Shown here: positions 55,343 through 64,000 of the stretch, piece by piece
Layout: each line of letters starts with the position of its first letter
Position numbering within the stretch: position 1 is the stretch's first letter
From: Arthrobacter sp. MYb213
GTDB taxonomy: Bacteria > Actinomycetota > Actinomycetes > Actinomycetales > Micrococcaceae
Assembly: GCF_002979915.1 (NCBI RefSeq)
Contig: NZ_PCQA01000002.1
Location: 186,001-250,000 of the forward strand
Direction of reading: 5' to 3'
DNA: 64,000 nucleotides
The notes under the pieces: generated by a model
Databases searched by the model: none
What the model was told of the DNA's origin: nothing
The model's input: only the letters and a program-made list of their open reading frames with translations
Program-made: the position numbers and the translations under genes

Positions 55343-55891
55343 ATGAAAGTTGATCGAGTACAGGTTTGCGCGTTGAGTCCATCACCGCAGCGCGTGATAG
55401 CCGTGGCTCTGGACAGGGTGCCTGCTGGTTACCCCTCCCCCGCCCAAGATTACTCGGACACGAAGATTGACCTGTCGGAGATGTTGATCCGCGACCAGGT
55501 CTCCACGTTCATCGTTCGAGTCTCGGGTGAATCCATGCAATGTGCGGGGATCAGTGATGGCGATGAGTTGATCGTCGACCGGTCCATACAACCACGCGAT
55601 GGGCATGTGGTGATCGCCGTCATCGACGGGGAGATGACGGTCAAACGTCTTTCCACCTCAACGAGCGGTGTGGTGCTGAAAGCTGAGAATCCGGACTACC
55701 CTGATCTTCCGGTCGCTGAGCTCTCGGATTTCCGTATTTGGGGTGTGGCCACCACATGCCAACATAGACTCCCCCACCCCACACCGTCAGGAGTACATCG
55801 CCCACGTAGACGTGAACTCGTTTTATGTCTCGTGCGAACGGGTTTTCGACCCGACATTGGAAAGCCGGCCGGTGATTGTGCTGTCCAATAA
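55343..55891 (+). CDS. umuD: UmuD-like S24 autoprotease, C-terminally extended
   Basis: A LexA/UmuD-type self-cleaving protein. The peptidase domain has [20 protein letters not shown] (catalytic Ser in GESM) and [14 protein letters not shown] (catalytic Lys). An N-terminal cleavage region lies near residues 25-35. The usual UmuD end, near [11 protein letters not shown], is followed by 45 more residues ([20 protein letters not shown] and so on) that overlap umuC in another frame by about 150 bases. The lack of the expected stop suggests a frameshift or loss of the stop codon. Together with UmuC it would form error-prone polymerase V, but umuC is destroyed. Confidence 0.8.
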   Translation: MKVDRVQVCALSPSPQRVIAVALDRVPAGYPSPAQDYSDTKIDLSEMLIRDQVSTFIVRVSGESMQCAGISDGDELIVDRSIQPRDGHVVIAVIDGEMTVKRLSTSTSGVVLKAENPDYPDLPVAELSDFRIWGVATTCQHRLPHPTPSGVHRPRRRELVLCLVRTGFRPDIGKPAGDCAVQ

Positions 55892-56171
55892 CGACGGATG
55901 TACGGTCGCACGCAGCAGCGAAGCCAAATCCCTGGGTATCGGTATGGGTGAGCCCTGGTTCAAACTCGCAGCCGGAGCCGGGCGCATGGGTCTGGTCGCA
56001 AAGTCTTCTAACTACGAGCTGTATGGGGAAATGTCAGCCCGGGTCATGAAACTACTGGCACGGTTCTCTGCCTGGGTGGAGGTCTACTCCATCGATGAAG
56101 CGTTCCTCGGGGTGCGCCCCGTTATCTTTTTGATAGCCCCTAAAAAGAGGATCATAGGGACTGTCGTCCGA

Positions 56172-56320
56172 CCAATCTCGGCATGGTGTCTTGCCCCTGT
56201 CTAACCAATGATCCGGGGGGTGTTGCCACCGAGATTGGGATGGCAGCATGGTGATTGCTGATTAGGGGCGCGGCGCCAGAAAACGGACGCCTGTCATAAC
56301 GTGGATGTAAGACTTTGCTA
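56172..56320 (+). ncRNA. Candidate bridge RNA of the IS110 element
   Basis: The 5' non-coding end contains a 10-bp perfect stem CCAATCTCGG (56172-56181) with CCGAGATTGG (56229-56238). Its loop holds TTGCCCC (56191-56197) and CGGGGGGTG (56214-56222). These are complementary to GGGGCA and CACCCCCCG of the umuC insertion site. A second part has CAGCA/TGCTG (56244-56260), then TAGGGGCG (56263-56270), which resembles the element's right end ATAGGGG and complements the left end GCGCCCC, then GGCGC/GCGCC. This suits target- and donor-binding loops. The ends of the RNA are a guess, and the matched strings are GC runs, so chance is possible. Confidence 0.5.
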
Positions 56321-56370
56321 CCGACGGTTGGTCGACCTTGAACACAAACTAGTTCAAAGGAGCACTAGTC

Positions 56371-57567
56371 ATGATCACCACGGATATCGATATTTTCCTC
56401 GGTCTGGACGTCGGCAAAACCGACCACTGGGCCTGCGCCGTCACCAACGACGGCAAGAAAATCTGGAACAAAACCCTGCCCAACGACGAAGCCAAACTCA
56501 TCACCGTCTACCAAAACCTCACCGCTCAAGGCACCGTTCTAGTCGTGGTGGATCAGCCTGCCACCATCGGAGCTTTGGCAGTGGCCGTAGCCCAACAGCT
56601 GGGCATCCCCGTCGCTTACCTGCCCGGACTGACCATGCGACGTATCGCAGATATGTATCCTGGAACGGCCAAAACCGACGAAAAAGATGCGTTCATAATC
56701 GCTGATGCGGCCCGCACCATGCCGCACACGCTGCGCAGCATCCAAGTCTCGGATGAAGAAGAAGCCGCCTTGGGCATGCTCACCGGATTTGATCTTGACT
56801 TGGCCCGCCAAATCACCCAGACAAGCAACCGGATCCGTGGGCTCTTCACCCAAATTCACCCACCTTTAGAGCGGCTACTGGGTCCACGGCTGGACTATGA
56901 CGCCATCCTTGAAGTCCTCGCTGCATGGCCCACCCCAGCGTTGTTAAAGCATGCTGGCAAAGCGCGGATCGACGCGAAACTCAAGAAACACGGAGCCCGC
57001 CGGCACACTGCCTGGGCTACAGCCATCATGGATGCGCTAGACGAGCAAAGCGTCATCGTGGTCGGCACCGATGCTGCAGGACTAGTCATCCCGCACATGG
57101 CTCGTCAGCTGATCTCCTTGCACGCCCAGCGTGCTGACGTCGCCGCTCACCTTGAAGCCATGGTGGAGGCTCACCCTCTTTACCCGGTCCTGACATCGAT
57201 GCCCGGGGTCGCTGTCAGGACGGCTGCGATCATCATCGCTGAGATCTCCGGTAAGACGTTCGCCAGTTCTGCTGCGTTGTCCTCCTACGCTGGTTTGGCA
57301 CCGACCACGCGTCAGTCAGGGACTTCGATCAAGTCTGAGCGAGTCAGCCATTCAGGCAACAAACGATTGAAACGTGTGCTCTTCCTTTCAGCGTTCGCTT
57401 CCATCCGTTTCGATCCGACCAGCCGGGAATATTATGACCGGAAACGAGCTCAAGGTAAACGCCACAACCAGGCGCTCATTGCGTTGGCACACCGTCGACT
57501 GACAGTCCTGTTTGCGATGATTCGAGATGGCTCACTTTATGATGTTCCGGAGCAGAAAATTGCTTGA
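56371..57567 (+). CDS. IS110-family transposase (DEDD recombinase)
   Basis: A 398-residue DEDD-type transposase. The N-terminal RuvC-like domain has FLGLDVGKTDHWACAVTNDG (Asp), VVVDQPATIGALAVAVAQQL, PGLTMRRIADMYPGTAKTDEK and DAFIIADAART (DEKDA, Asp). The C-terminal transposase_20 domain has LTSMPGVAVRTAAIIIAEIS, ALSSYAGLAPTTRQSGTSIK and SHSGNKRLKRVLFLSAFASI, with the conserved serine nucleophile probably in the RxSG segment. The gene appears intact. AAAGGAGCAC lies before ATG 56371. It may be active. Confidence 0.93.
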   Translation: MITTDIDIFLGLDVGKTDHWACAVTNDGKKIWNKTLPNDEAKLITVYQNLTAQGTVLVVVDQPATIGALAVAVAQQLGIPVAYLPGLTMRRIADMYPGTAKTDEKDAFIIADAARTMPHTLRSIQVSDEEEAALGMLTGFDLDLARQITQTSNRIRGLFTQIHPPLERLLGPRLDYDAILEVLAAWPTPALLKHAGKARIDAKLKKHGARRHTAWATAIMDALDEQSVIVVGTDAAGLVIPHMARQLISLHAQRADVAAHLEAMVEAHPLYPVLTSMPGVAVRTAAIIIAEISGKTFASSAALSSYAGLAPTTRQSGTSIKSERVSHSGNKRLKRVLFLSAFASIRFDPTSREYYDRKRAQGKRHNQALIALAHRRLTVLFAMIRDGSLYDVPEQKIA

Positions 57568-58167
57568 CTTTTAACATAGGGGCACCCCCCGACAAACTGC
57601 AGGCACTTGGGGAGAAGATCAAGGCTGAGGTGTTTCAACTGACGGGCTTACCGGTCTGTGTCGGGATCGCGAAGTCGAAGACTCTAGCGAAAATGGCGAA
57701 CAACACCGCAAAGCACCTCAACGTCTTAGGTGGGGTGTGCGTTGTGGGATCGCGCCCCACAACAGACCACAGAGAACCTCCTGGCCCGATTACCGGCGAT
57801 CGAGGTGTGGGGTATCGGTCCCCGGCTGACGAAGCGGCTAAGCGGCTTAGGGATCTGGACCGCGAAAGACTTGCGGGATGCCGATGAGGTGCGAATCCGC
57901 GATAAATTCTCCATCGTCCAAATGCGCACCGTGCTAGAGCTGCGCGGGATTTCGTGTATTCCAATGGAAGAAGAACGTGAAGTGAAAGGGCAGCTGATCT
58001 TCTCCCGGTCTTTCTCTGATCCGATTACCGATCGGGTCGGTATGGAGCAGGTGATGGGGATCTATACGCAGCAAGCTTCCGCACGGTTGCATAAGCACCA
58101 CAAGCAGGCGAAGATTCTCACTGCGTTTATGTGCAAGTCGAGTGTCTCAATGAGACATTCTGCCTGA

Positions 58168-59171
58168 CCGTGAATTCATGAAAGTGAATTGTGATGGTCC
58201 GGTCGATCATGAATAGCTGGACGATGCGCTGTCTTGGCGCAGAAAGACGCCTCGACCTTGTCGGGAGCCCCTCGTAGTGGATCATTCGTGACGTAAGAAT
58301 ACCCTCACGTGCCTCACATTTTCGGACGCCTGCACACTCGCCCCTAAGGATTTCTGAAAATAGCTCGGAACAATGTCATCCGGGCGAATGGGTTTGCGAG
58401 AAACGGAGCTTGTGAGAGACGAGAGGGGACGAAGAGAGCAAGCTTTTGAGAGTCAAGGGATCGAGGCAGTGGCGTGGCCATGGCGAGTATTCCGCTAAAA
58501 TCATGTTCTCCTCGATCGCTGCCGGGATATTTGAGTTCAGCGAACCGTAGAACGAGAGAGACATTTGAAAATTCAAGGTCATGGTTCTCGGGGTCATTCT
58601 CTTTGCCTTGTTCGGTGATTTCTACTCGGAAAACAGGGGTTCCATTCCAGATGCTGAAGATTCCACCACGTGCATGGACGGGGATGGGGTTAGACGGTCA
58701 TCTCAAGAACATGGGGGCACGAAGCAGAAAATCATGCCATCGTCATCCCAACTCTCGAAAGTGCTGTCCCCGACGGCGACGCATTATGGCAACGTTGAAA
58801 AGCTCTTGCTCTATGGCGCATTCACTCTCGTTCATATTGGCCGGGTTGCGGTCCACTTTTGCCGCTGGAGCGGTGGAGCGGTGGAGCGTCGGAGAGCACT
58901 ACGATATTCCTTTTACGTTCGCCATCAATGGTTTTCTGTAACGCTTGCTTTTCGCCTAGAAGGTTTATTGAAGTCGATATAGAGGCCTTGCTGAATCGTA
59001 TTTCGTGGCATTCTAAACGAGGAGACATCGGGTTGCGAACTTTAGTGATTTTTGAACGCCCAATAGGCGCATCCATCTTCACCCATGAAGGTAGGCTGTG
59101 TTCAGATAAGGGTCTCCAAACGTACGTCACCAAAACCCCGCAACCGAACTGTGGGAGAAGAAGGAAGCGCT
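58168..59171. other. About 1 kb without a supported gene
   Basis: The palindrome TGTCTCAATGAGACA (58143-58157) at the left border resembles ends of some insertion sequences and may mark where umuC was cut. At 58865-58890 GGAGCGGT is tandemly repeated (two full copies and a part). Open frames here (58474-58941, 58822-59259 on the other strand) have no ribosome binding site or recognisable protein. It may be eroded mobile DNA. Confidence 0.4.
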
Positions 59172-60941
59172 GTGGCTTACAAATTCGACCCAAGCGATTC
59201 TCGTCTCGTTGCCGATCTCCTCGACAGAATCGCGGAGCCGGAGCACGACCTGATGACACTTTGGGAGCGGCTTCAAATCGACAACGAGTATATGAGCCTA
59301 GATGAGGCTTTAAGGGTTGAGATCGATTTTCTGTTTGTTTATGAGCTGCGAGAAGATTTCAATAGTGCAGGTGAGGTCAAGTTCGTTGAATCGCGGCTTA
59401 CTAATGCAGTAACACGTCGGATGGCGGATACACCATTAAGTGCCTGGACATTATGGGCCGAAGTGACTGGAATCGCTAAGTCCCCATTAGTCATAGCTCA
59501 CATCGCCGATATTCTCCTCACCTCGGGAGAAAAGCGGACACCTGAGCACGCAGCCTCGACAATCGCTTGGTATCTGCACGCTGCCGACATCACCGAAATG
59601 CCTGCACATCTGACCGCACTTTCGCTCACTAGAGCCAATACTATTGCTCGTTCCAGGGGAATGGTGGAAGAGATTTCTGTGCGTGACACTATCCGTCAAA
59701 AAATCGAAGTCTTTGGTATTGGTTCGGAGACAATCGGTCCAGCGCTTACTCTTCTAGCTGCTCTTTCAGTACCGGTGCGTGGAAGTGCGTTCGAGGACGG
59801 TGAGCGCAATTTCGTTCGCGCGCAGCTCATTGCAATCGGGGAGTCATCGAACGCCTTCATTGACGAGATTGCTAGGACTCTCGAGCGTCTGGCCATCAAC
59901 GCGGCAGAGCGGGAATTCGCCCGACGATGGCATGTAGATCAATATTTGATGTTGGCCAATACCGCCGATCACGGGATGCGAAAGATGCATCATGCTCAAA
60001 CTGCAGCGGATCTTGCGGCTAAGTACGGTCACACAGAATTAGTATCAGCTGCCGTATTGATCATGCAGTCTGTAGATCGCGACACTATGGGGTGGCAAAA
60101 GGTGTCGACCACGATGCCGATCTCCAAAAACGTGTTTCGGGCGCATCTTCGCAGATATCGACGTGCACGCAACTGGGAACATGCCTTGACGGTATTTCTG
60201 GCCGGTCCTTCACCAACCGGAGACCACGAAGCAAATGTCAAAACCGCAGAGCTTGGAGCGACAGGATCGATAAGGGCATTCGTCACTCGGACGGTATTCG
60301 GCGCGCATGGTCTTCCGGAGCGCACAGGCGGTGACTTTATGGAGGAAGAAGTTATCCGATCTGAGACGATCACACTTAGCCTGACCTCGATTCTTCTCGC
60401 GAGCGAACTGGAACATATCCGAGACCGGTTCTCTCCGCCGGCCATCGGCCGAATTGCCAATTGGATGGTGGACGTGTTCTCGGCTGATGCCACGCTTGCT
60501 CGGCAGTTCTCTGAGTCACTCGCACTTCATTGGAATGGAAAATTTTCCGATTCGGCGCGATTGTCACTGCCGCTCATCGAAAGTGCGGCGCGGAGCTTGC
60601 TCCTCATGCTTGACGAACCCCTTTATCGAACTCAGAGAGGTAAATCACCGGGCAGGTTTCCCGCAATGGACTTTTACGTAGACGCGCTTTCCAACAGGGA
60701 CCTGGACCCCGACTGGATCAGAGCCCTACGTGTAACACTTCTATCGTCGGGAATGAATCTGAGGAATCTAGCTGCTCACGGATTCATGATGGAATTCTCG
60801 GATGCTCAATCGGCGCTTTTGCTTCGTCTCGCCGGTCTATTCTGTGCGATGCCCGTAGGGACTGATCCTTCCGACCTTGAATCGCCAACGAACATGACAA
60901 AACGTCGACTGCGGCGCCGCGTCGGATGGGTTTGGTCCTAG
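59172..60941 (+). CDS. Large DUF4209-like protein with a HEPN-type RNLAAH motif
   Basis: A 589-residue, mostly helical soluble protein. It starts at GTG 59172 (MAYKFDPSDSRLVADLLDRI) with AAGGAAG five bases upstream; the frame opens earlier at 59085. Regions include EVTGIAKSPLVIAHIADILL, RRWHVDQYLMLANTADHGMR and MHHAQTAADLAAKYGHTELV. Near the C-terminus SSGMNLRNLAAHGFMMEFSD contains RNLAAH (Arg531 to His536), the R-x4-H signature of HEPN domains, and resembles the end of DUF4209 proteins. HEPN proteins in defence islands are often toxic RNases. No antitoxin gene is adjacent. It stands alone between eroded DNA and an unknown gene. The family assignment is from motif memory. Confidence 0.6.
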   Translation: MAYKFDPSDSRLVADLLDRIAEPEHDLMTLWERLQIDNEYMSLDEALRVEIDFLFVYELREDFNSAGEVKFVESRLTNAVTRRMADTPLSAWTLWAEVTGIAKSPLVIAHIADILLTSGEKRTPEHAASTIAWYLHAADITEMPAHLTALSLTRANTIARSRGMVEEISVRDTIRQKIEVFGIGSETIGPALTLLAALSVPVRGSAFEDGERNFVRAQLIAIGESSNAFIDEIARTLERLAINAAEREFARRWHVDQYLMLANTADHGMRKMHHAQTAADLAAKYGHTELVSAAVLIMQSVDRDTMGWQKVSTTMPISKNVFRAHLRRYRRARNWEHALTVFLAGPSPTGDHEANVKTAELGATGSIRAFVTRTVFGAHGLPERTGGDFMEEEVIRSETITLSLTSILLASELEHIRDRFSPPAIGRIANWMVDVFSADATLARQFSESLALHWNGKFSDSARLSLPLIESAARSLLLMLDEPLYRTQRGKSPGRFPAMDFYVDALSNRDLDPDWIRALRVTLLSSGMNLRNLAAHGFMMEFSDAQSALLLRLAGLFCAMPVGTDPSDLESPTNMTKRRLRRRVGWVWS

Positions 60942-61412
60942 TAACAGCAACGGAACCTGTCACGTTTCTGTGGTAGGCAGGCAAGGCTGCGGTAAGCGCG
61001 TCACGATCTCCTTGTTTTTCTTAGCTGCGGACAAAGGCGCGTTTCTGAAAGTGCCACGTCAGAGGCCAAAGGGCCCAAATGGGTACTCAGCCAACCCGGG
61101 AGACTGCCCTTTGAATCTCTAAGCCTTTTAGCCGGGTCCGTATGACACGAATGATCTGGCGTGAAAAGTTGGCAGACGCGAGTTCTTCAGGGTCACTCCA
61201 CGCCAGATACTGGAGGAATTCATCGAGCGAAATGCGGATGTCGTGGAGTGGATTGAGGAGCCGGAAGCCCAGGAGTACAGACTCAGCAGAGCGCTCGAGT
61301 CTAATTGATTCCGGGGCTCCTAGAATTTCAGTGCAGAACCACGAACAAGAACCCAACAATGTCACGTTCTCAATCGCACCAACTCAACAAAATGTAAGGA
61401 AGTCACCTGACT
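60942..61412. other. Spacer without a supported gene
   Basis: Small frames on both strands (61087-61365 minus, 61142-61432 plus) overlap each other and lack ribosome binding sites. An AAGGAAG about 11 bases before 61413 serves the next gene. No repeats or clear hairpins are seen. Confidence 0.4.
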
Positions 61413-62378
61413 ATGGCAGACAGGCCAGTTAAAGAACTTGCGTCGCTCATCATTGGACAAGAACGAACTGCGCTGACAAAAGCTCTAGATGCGGCAGTGA
61501 GTGCCTTCCATAGCCCCCCAGATGGATCGGCTCGCGCCGTTGATAAGAAGGTGATAGACGCCCAACCCACGGCAACAACGAAACATCTTCGCGGTATGAC
61601 GAATAGCTTGGTCCAAGATGCTTATGGCCTACTTAGGTCAATGGACCAGTATGCGCGGGCTATTCAACACCTTCTGACTAGCGATCAAATGCTTCCTCTT
61701 CCAACGTCCTCCATGGTCCGTTCGATCCATGAGTTCGCACTGATACTTTCTCAACTTTTCGATCCTGATCTTCCCTCGGAAGTGCGGTTAGCACGTATGG
61801 GCGCCATGCATCTAAGCAAAGCCCAGGGAGGTCTCGATGCCCTACAAACTTTCCCCCAGGGACAGCAACAGGAATTGGAAGCCAAAATCAAGGCAGTCGC
61901 CGGCATCCAGGGGTACATGAAGAAAGCCGGCTATGAAATACAACTGCATAAAGACAACCAAAATCTGGCTAAAAGCGTCAGTTGGGGAACATCAAAGAAC
62001 GTCTCGCTCCGGGGTAACACAACGGCCGCCAGCAAGCTCTATACCCCAGGAATCCACTACAACTGGGTCTTAGGTTCTGGGGCCACCCACGGTCATCTTT
62101 GGTACAGCGCCGGAATGAGAGGGCCATGGGACACGATAGTGGTGGGGCTGGTGGTACCCCTTTTGGACATCAGCGACCTTCTGGTAGACATTCTTTTGAA
62201 ATACGGAGGAGTAAATGGGGATGATCTTCATCGCCAAACGCACACCCGACGGTGCATCCTTCTGGCCAAAACTAACCCGTCACCAATATCGGTGGACTAT
62301 GACCAATACCGCGTACAGACAAAGAATGATCTTGACTCGAAGGATCACGATCTGAGCTCGACTGCGTGGTCAACCTGA
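61413..62378 (+). CDS. Unknown helical protein
   Basis: A 321-residue soluble protein, not recognised. The N-terminal half is helical: KELASLIIGQERTALTKALD, DAYGLLRSMDQYARAIQHLL. The segment SSMVRSIHEFALILSQLFDP with SEVRLARMGAMHL resembles the R-(S/T)-(I/L)-x-E pattern in uncharacterised proteins that accompany defence genes. A conserved-looking GIHYNWVLGSGATHGHLWYS with an S-x-x-x-H-G core follows, and a hydrophobic patch (DTIVVGLVVPLLDISDLLVD) may be one membrane-associated helix. The C-terminal 50 residues are polar. It is transcribed towards the OLD-type gene, so the two are convergent. Confidence 0.6.
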   Translation: MADRPVKELASLIIGQERTALTKALDAAVSAFHSPPDGSARAVDKKVIDAQPTATTKHLRGMTNSLVQDAYGLLRSMDQYARAIQHLLTSDQMLPLPTSSMVRSIHEFALILSQLFDPDLPSEVRLARMGAMHLSKAQGGLDALQTFPQGQQQELEAKIKAVAGIQGYMKKAGYEIQLHKDNQNLAKSVSWGTSKNVSLRGNTTAASKLYTPGIHYNWVLGSGATHGHLWYSAGMRGPWDTIVVGLVVPLLDISDLLVDILLKYGGVNGDDLHRQTHTRRCILLAKTNPSPISVDYDQYRVQTKNDLDSKDHDLSSTAWST

Positions 62379-62582
62379 CAGTGTACTTCTGGCACTCGCT
62401 GCCAACCGCTGGCCGCTTGGCCAGTTCCTCAGTCGACCGTTACTCTTCGAGCTTTCGATGGGCCGCAAACGTTGATCGTCCGCCTTCTGTTGTGCGGCTG
62501 CGATATCTATTGAGACCTGTGGCTTTGGAAGGACCCAGGTCGATCAGCGTTGACGCTGCGTCATAGTCGCTGTTCCACGCTG

Positions 62583-64000
62583 CTAGCTATGTTCATTGGC
62601 AGCCCGGATGAGCGTTACAACTTCATCTACTCGTTTTCTTAGGTTGAACGGCCACTCACCATTCCAATCGTTGACTACGAGTTTTGCAATCGCGACTTTG
62701 CTGGCATTCTTGATGCCAGTTCGCTCACTGGCCAGCGGATTCGCCCACCGCATTTGAGCAGCGAAGTCTCCTTTTTTGGATCTAGGATGAGCCGTTCCGA
62801 TTGCTTGGGTAAGGATCGCTTCAGGGACATAGTTTTCAATTGTGTATCCATCCGTAATCCAAGCCACCCCAGTAGTAGGGTCTTCCTTCAGGCCTTCGAT
62901 GACTCGTCTCTTATGTCCATTGATGGATGCGCCGGCCGACTTCTTATCAGAGTCGATCACGATAGCCATATAGCGATTGAGCTTTCGTAGCGATATGAAC
63001 TCTTCAACTTCTTCTACATCTAGTGGCGATAATGCGTTAAGCAGAGCGCCGCCATAGAACATGATTGAGTAGTGAGTTCCTTCAATGAATTCATCGGGCG
63101 CGCTAAGTTCGATCCAGTGTTTAATGTAGATTCGGTCGGATGGCCCTTCGACCCAGATGATGGCGTTTGTCTGAACTAAATCCGAAGGGCGGTACCCAAG
63201 ATCTGCGCAAATGGCAGCGCGTTCCCGAGCTGAACCAACGTAGCGAATGCTTGACACTGAGTCGTTTCGGGAAACATGGAAAATTGATCCGATTGAAGAA
63301 TCAAGCATGTGGGCCGAGTGCGTGGCAATAAAGTATTGATTCGTGGTTTCATGAGCCAGGTATTTGAGCAACTTGCGTTGCAGTACCGGGTGCAGATGGA
63401 CCTCAGGCTCTTCGATACACATGATTGAGTTTTGAGTGACGGTGGCTGCTGCGGCGATAATCACCACTTCGTGTAAACCAGTGCCCAAATTTTCAATAGG
63501 AAGCGTGTGCCCATCTTGTGTCACATGGATTGTTGTCAAGTCATGGGGAATATCAATGGTGATGGATTCATCGTCGAGGACGGCTCGAACAAAGTCCTGT
63601 ATCTGGGCAAAGATCTTTTTGTCGGAAAGTCGATCTGTGGAAGGATTCTGCAGTTCAAGTAGCCGACGTTTGATGCTCGCACCATTCAGGTCAGGACTGC
63701 TCTCATTACTTGTTGAGATCGCACGGGAGCCATCCACGGTATAGGCCCTTGGCCCCGCAGGGGCCCCTTCAAACAACCACCGCAAGACTCTATGGGCATC
63801 GTCGCCTTTTGAGCCACCCCCGGTGTGGGTGAGGTCTGAAGAAAGTTCACGCGCCAAAGTATCATTCGTGACTCTGAGAGCGAGATGACGTAAAGATCCG
63901 GAGTCAATGGACCCCTTTTTTTGGACATTTATCCAAATGCCCTTGCCGCTCGGTGTATCTACGATCAACCCTGGGTCGGTAAGAAATGCTGTGATTTTCT
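62583..64000 (-). CDS. OLD-family ATPase-TOPRIM protein, N-terminus beyond the window
   Basis: The minus-strand frame is open from the edge at 64000 to the stop at 62583, so at least 472 residues are visible and the N-terminal Walker A part is outside. Visible features are the ABC-type NLGTGLHEVVIIAAAATVTQ segment, Walker B IMCIEEPEVHLHP, H-loop YFIATHSAHMLDSS, and a TOPRIM domain with IIWVEGPSDRIYIKHW (Glu) and MAIVIDSDKKSAG (Asp-x-Asp). This is an OLD-type nuclease, a second one in the island and clearly different from the 41147 protein. The partner genes, if any, would lie upstream outside the window. The catalytic residues seen are intact. An internal TTG at 63968 is not the true start. 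Confidence 0.85.
   Translation of the reverse strand, partial: KITAFLTDPGLIVDTPSGKGIWINVQKKGSIDSGSLRHLALRVTNDTLARELSSDLTHTGGGSKGDDAHRVLRWLFEGAPAGPRAYTVDGSRAISTSNESSPDLNGASIKRRLLELQNPSTDRLSDKKIFAQIQDFVRAVLDDESITIDIPHDLTTIHVTQDGHTLPIENLGTGLHEVVIIAAAATVTQNSIMCIEEPEVHLHPVLQRKLLKYLAHETTNQYFIATHSAHMLDSSIGSIFHVSRNDSVSSIRYVGSARERAAICADLGYRPSDLVQTNAIIWVEGPSDRIYIKHWIELSAPDEFIEGTHYSIMFYGGALLNALSPLDVEEVEEFISLRKLNRYMAIVIDSDKKSAGASINGHKRRVIEGLKEDPTTGVAWITDGYTIENYVPEAILTQAIGTAHPRSKKGDFAAQMRWANPLASERTGIKNASKVAIAKLVVNDWNGEWPFNLRKRVDEVVTLIRAANEHS

Larger units (their letters stand above)
56113..57582 (+). mobile_element. IS110-family insertion sequence inside umuC
   Basis: Removing the interval between GGGG at 56109-56112 and GGGG at 57579-57582 restores a continuous umuC reading frame (SIDEAFLG followed by APPDKLQALG), so the ends are fixed to within the 4-base ambiguity. 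The element is about 1466-1470 bases, the normal size. It has no long terminal inverted repeats. It carries about 258 bases of non-coding DNA before the transposase and only about 11 after, the layout of the IS110 subgroup whose 5' non-coding end encodes a bridge RNA. Confidence 0.85.
55743..58167 (+). pseudogene. umuC: umuC (Y-family polymerase V catalytic subunit), interrupted and truncated
   Basis: The 5' part (55743-56112) encodes [40 protein letters not shown], up to [11 protein letters not shown], including the metal-binding Asp and Asp-Glu. The IS110 element is inserted here. The 3' part resumes at 57579 with GAPPDKLQALGEKIKAEVFQ and VCVGIAKSKTLAKMANNTAK. A frameshift at about 57740 (one extra G: GTTGTGGG for GTTTGGG-like) separates it from RAPQQTTENLLARLPAIEVW and the following 120 residues. 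Homology stops after KILTAFM at about 58130, so the C-terminal beta-clamp-binding end is lost. It is not functional. Confidence 0.88.

Noticed and set aside
58474-58982. Two overlapping frames (155 and 133 residues)
   Set aside because: Neither has a ribosome binding site or a plausible domain, and one ends in the tandem GGAGCGGT repeat.
31210-64000. tRNA gene or attachment site marking the island border
   Set aside because: No tRNA-like cloverleaf or matching direct repeat was found by eye; an integrase of the tyrosine type is also absent.

Overview
The window reads as a chromosomal segment of a moderately GC-rich actinobacterium of the Micrococcaceae, most like Arthrobacter or Glutamicibacter. 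The grounds are the protein families (a DUF222/13E12 protein beside guaB, a groES-groL pair under CIRCE, DUF4192 and DUF6308 proteins), frequent GTG/TTG starts with AGGAG-type ribosome binding sites, and the base composition of the core genes. This is inference; no 16S or marker phylogeny is present. No rRNA, tRNA or CRISPR array was seen.

1-12 kb is core genome: a truncated DUF222 gene, guaB, an OafA-type acyltransferase, a TetR regulator with a likely target oxidoreductase, groL and groES under a perfect CIRCE operator, an amino-acid permease, a class I methyltransferase and an intact GCS2-type glutamate-cysteine ligase ending in a strong terminator.

13.5-30.5 kb is a carbohydrate block. 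A minus-strand operon runs LacI regulator, lipoprotein binding protein, two Opp-type permeases, two ATPases and a Tat-exported GH32 fructan hydrolase/transferase. Next to it is a csc-like sucrose cluster (LacI regulator divergent from intracellular GH32, PfkB fructokinase and a LacY/CscB-type symporter). The two fit one scheme: exported GH32 cleaves fructan, the ABC importer takes up oligofructosides, and the sucrose cluster handles sucrose and fructose. A GntR plus CynX/NimT-type exporter pair and a Tat-exported metallophosphatase follow. At 30.56-31.21 kb lies a broken second copy of the GCS2 gene, in the same orientation as the intact copy, so the block sits between direct repeats of one housekeeping gene.

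31.2-64 kb is an accessory island rich in defence genes and decay: a DUF4238-like gene, a heavily mutated Shedu (DUF4263) nuclease, an IS5-like element with a hairpin over its own start codon, a lone trypsin-like protease, a PH/SHOCT protein, a serine resolvase with a res-like site, DUF6308, a two-gene OLD-nuclease/UvrD-helicase system (Gabija-like), and a complete type I restriction-modification operon carrying an extra gene for a membrane-anchored pentapeptide-like protein between hsdS and hsdR. After it come a clipped DUF4192 gene, an SRA-type modification-dependent nuclease with one nonsense codon, umuDC interrupted by an IS110 element with a candidate bridge RNA, a large protein with a HEPN-like RNLAAH motif, an unknown protein and a partial OLD-family ATPase-TOPRIM gene.

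The strongest candidates for something undescribed are the pentapeptide-like protein embedded in the hsd operon, the candidate IS110 bridge RNA whose loop is complementary to its own insertion site, the fructan-linked Opp-type importer, and a roughly 280-base leader shared by two unrelated island genes.
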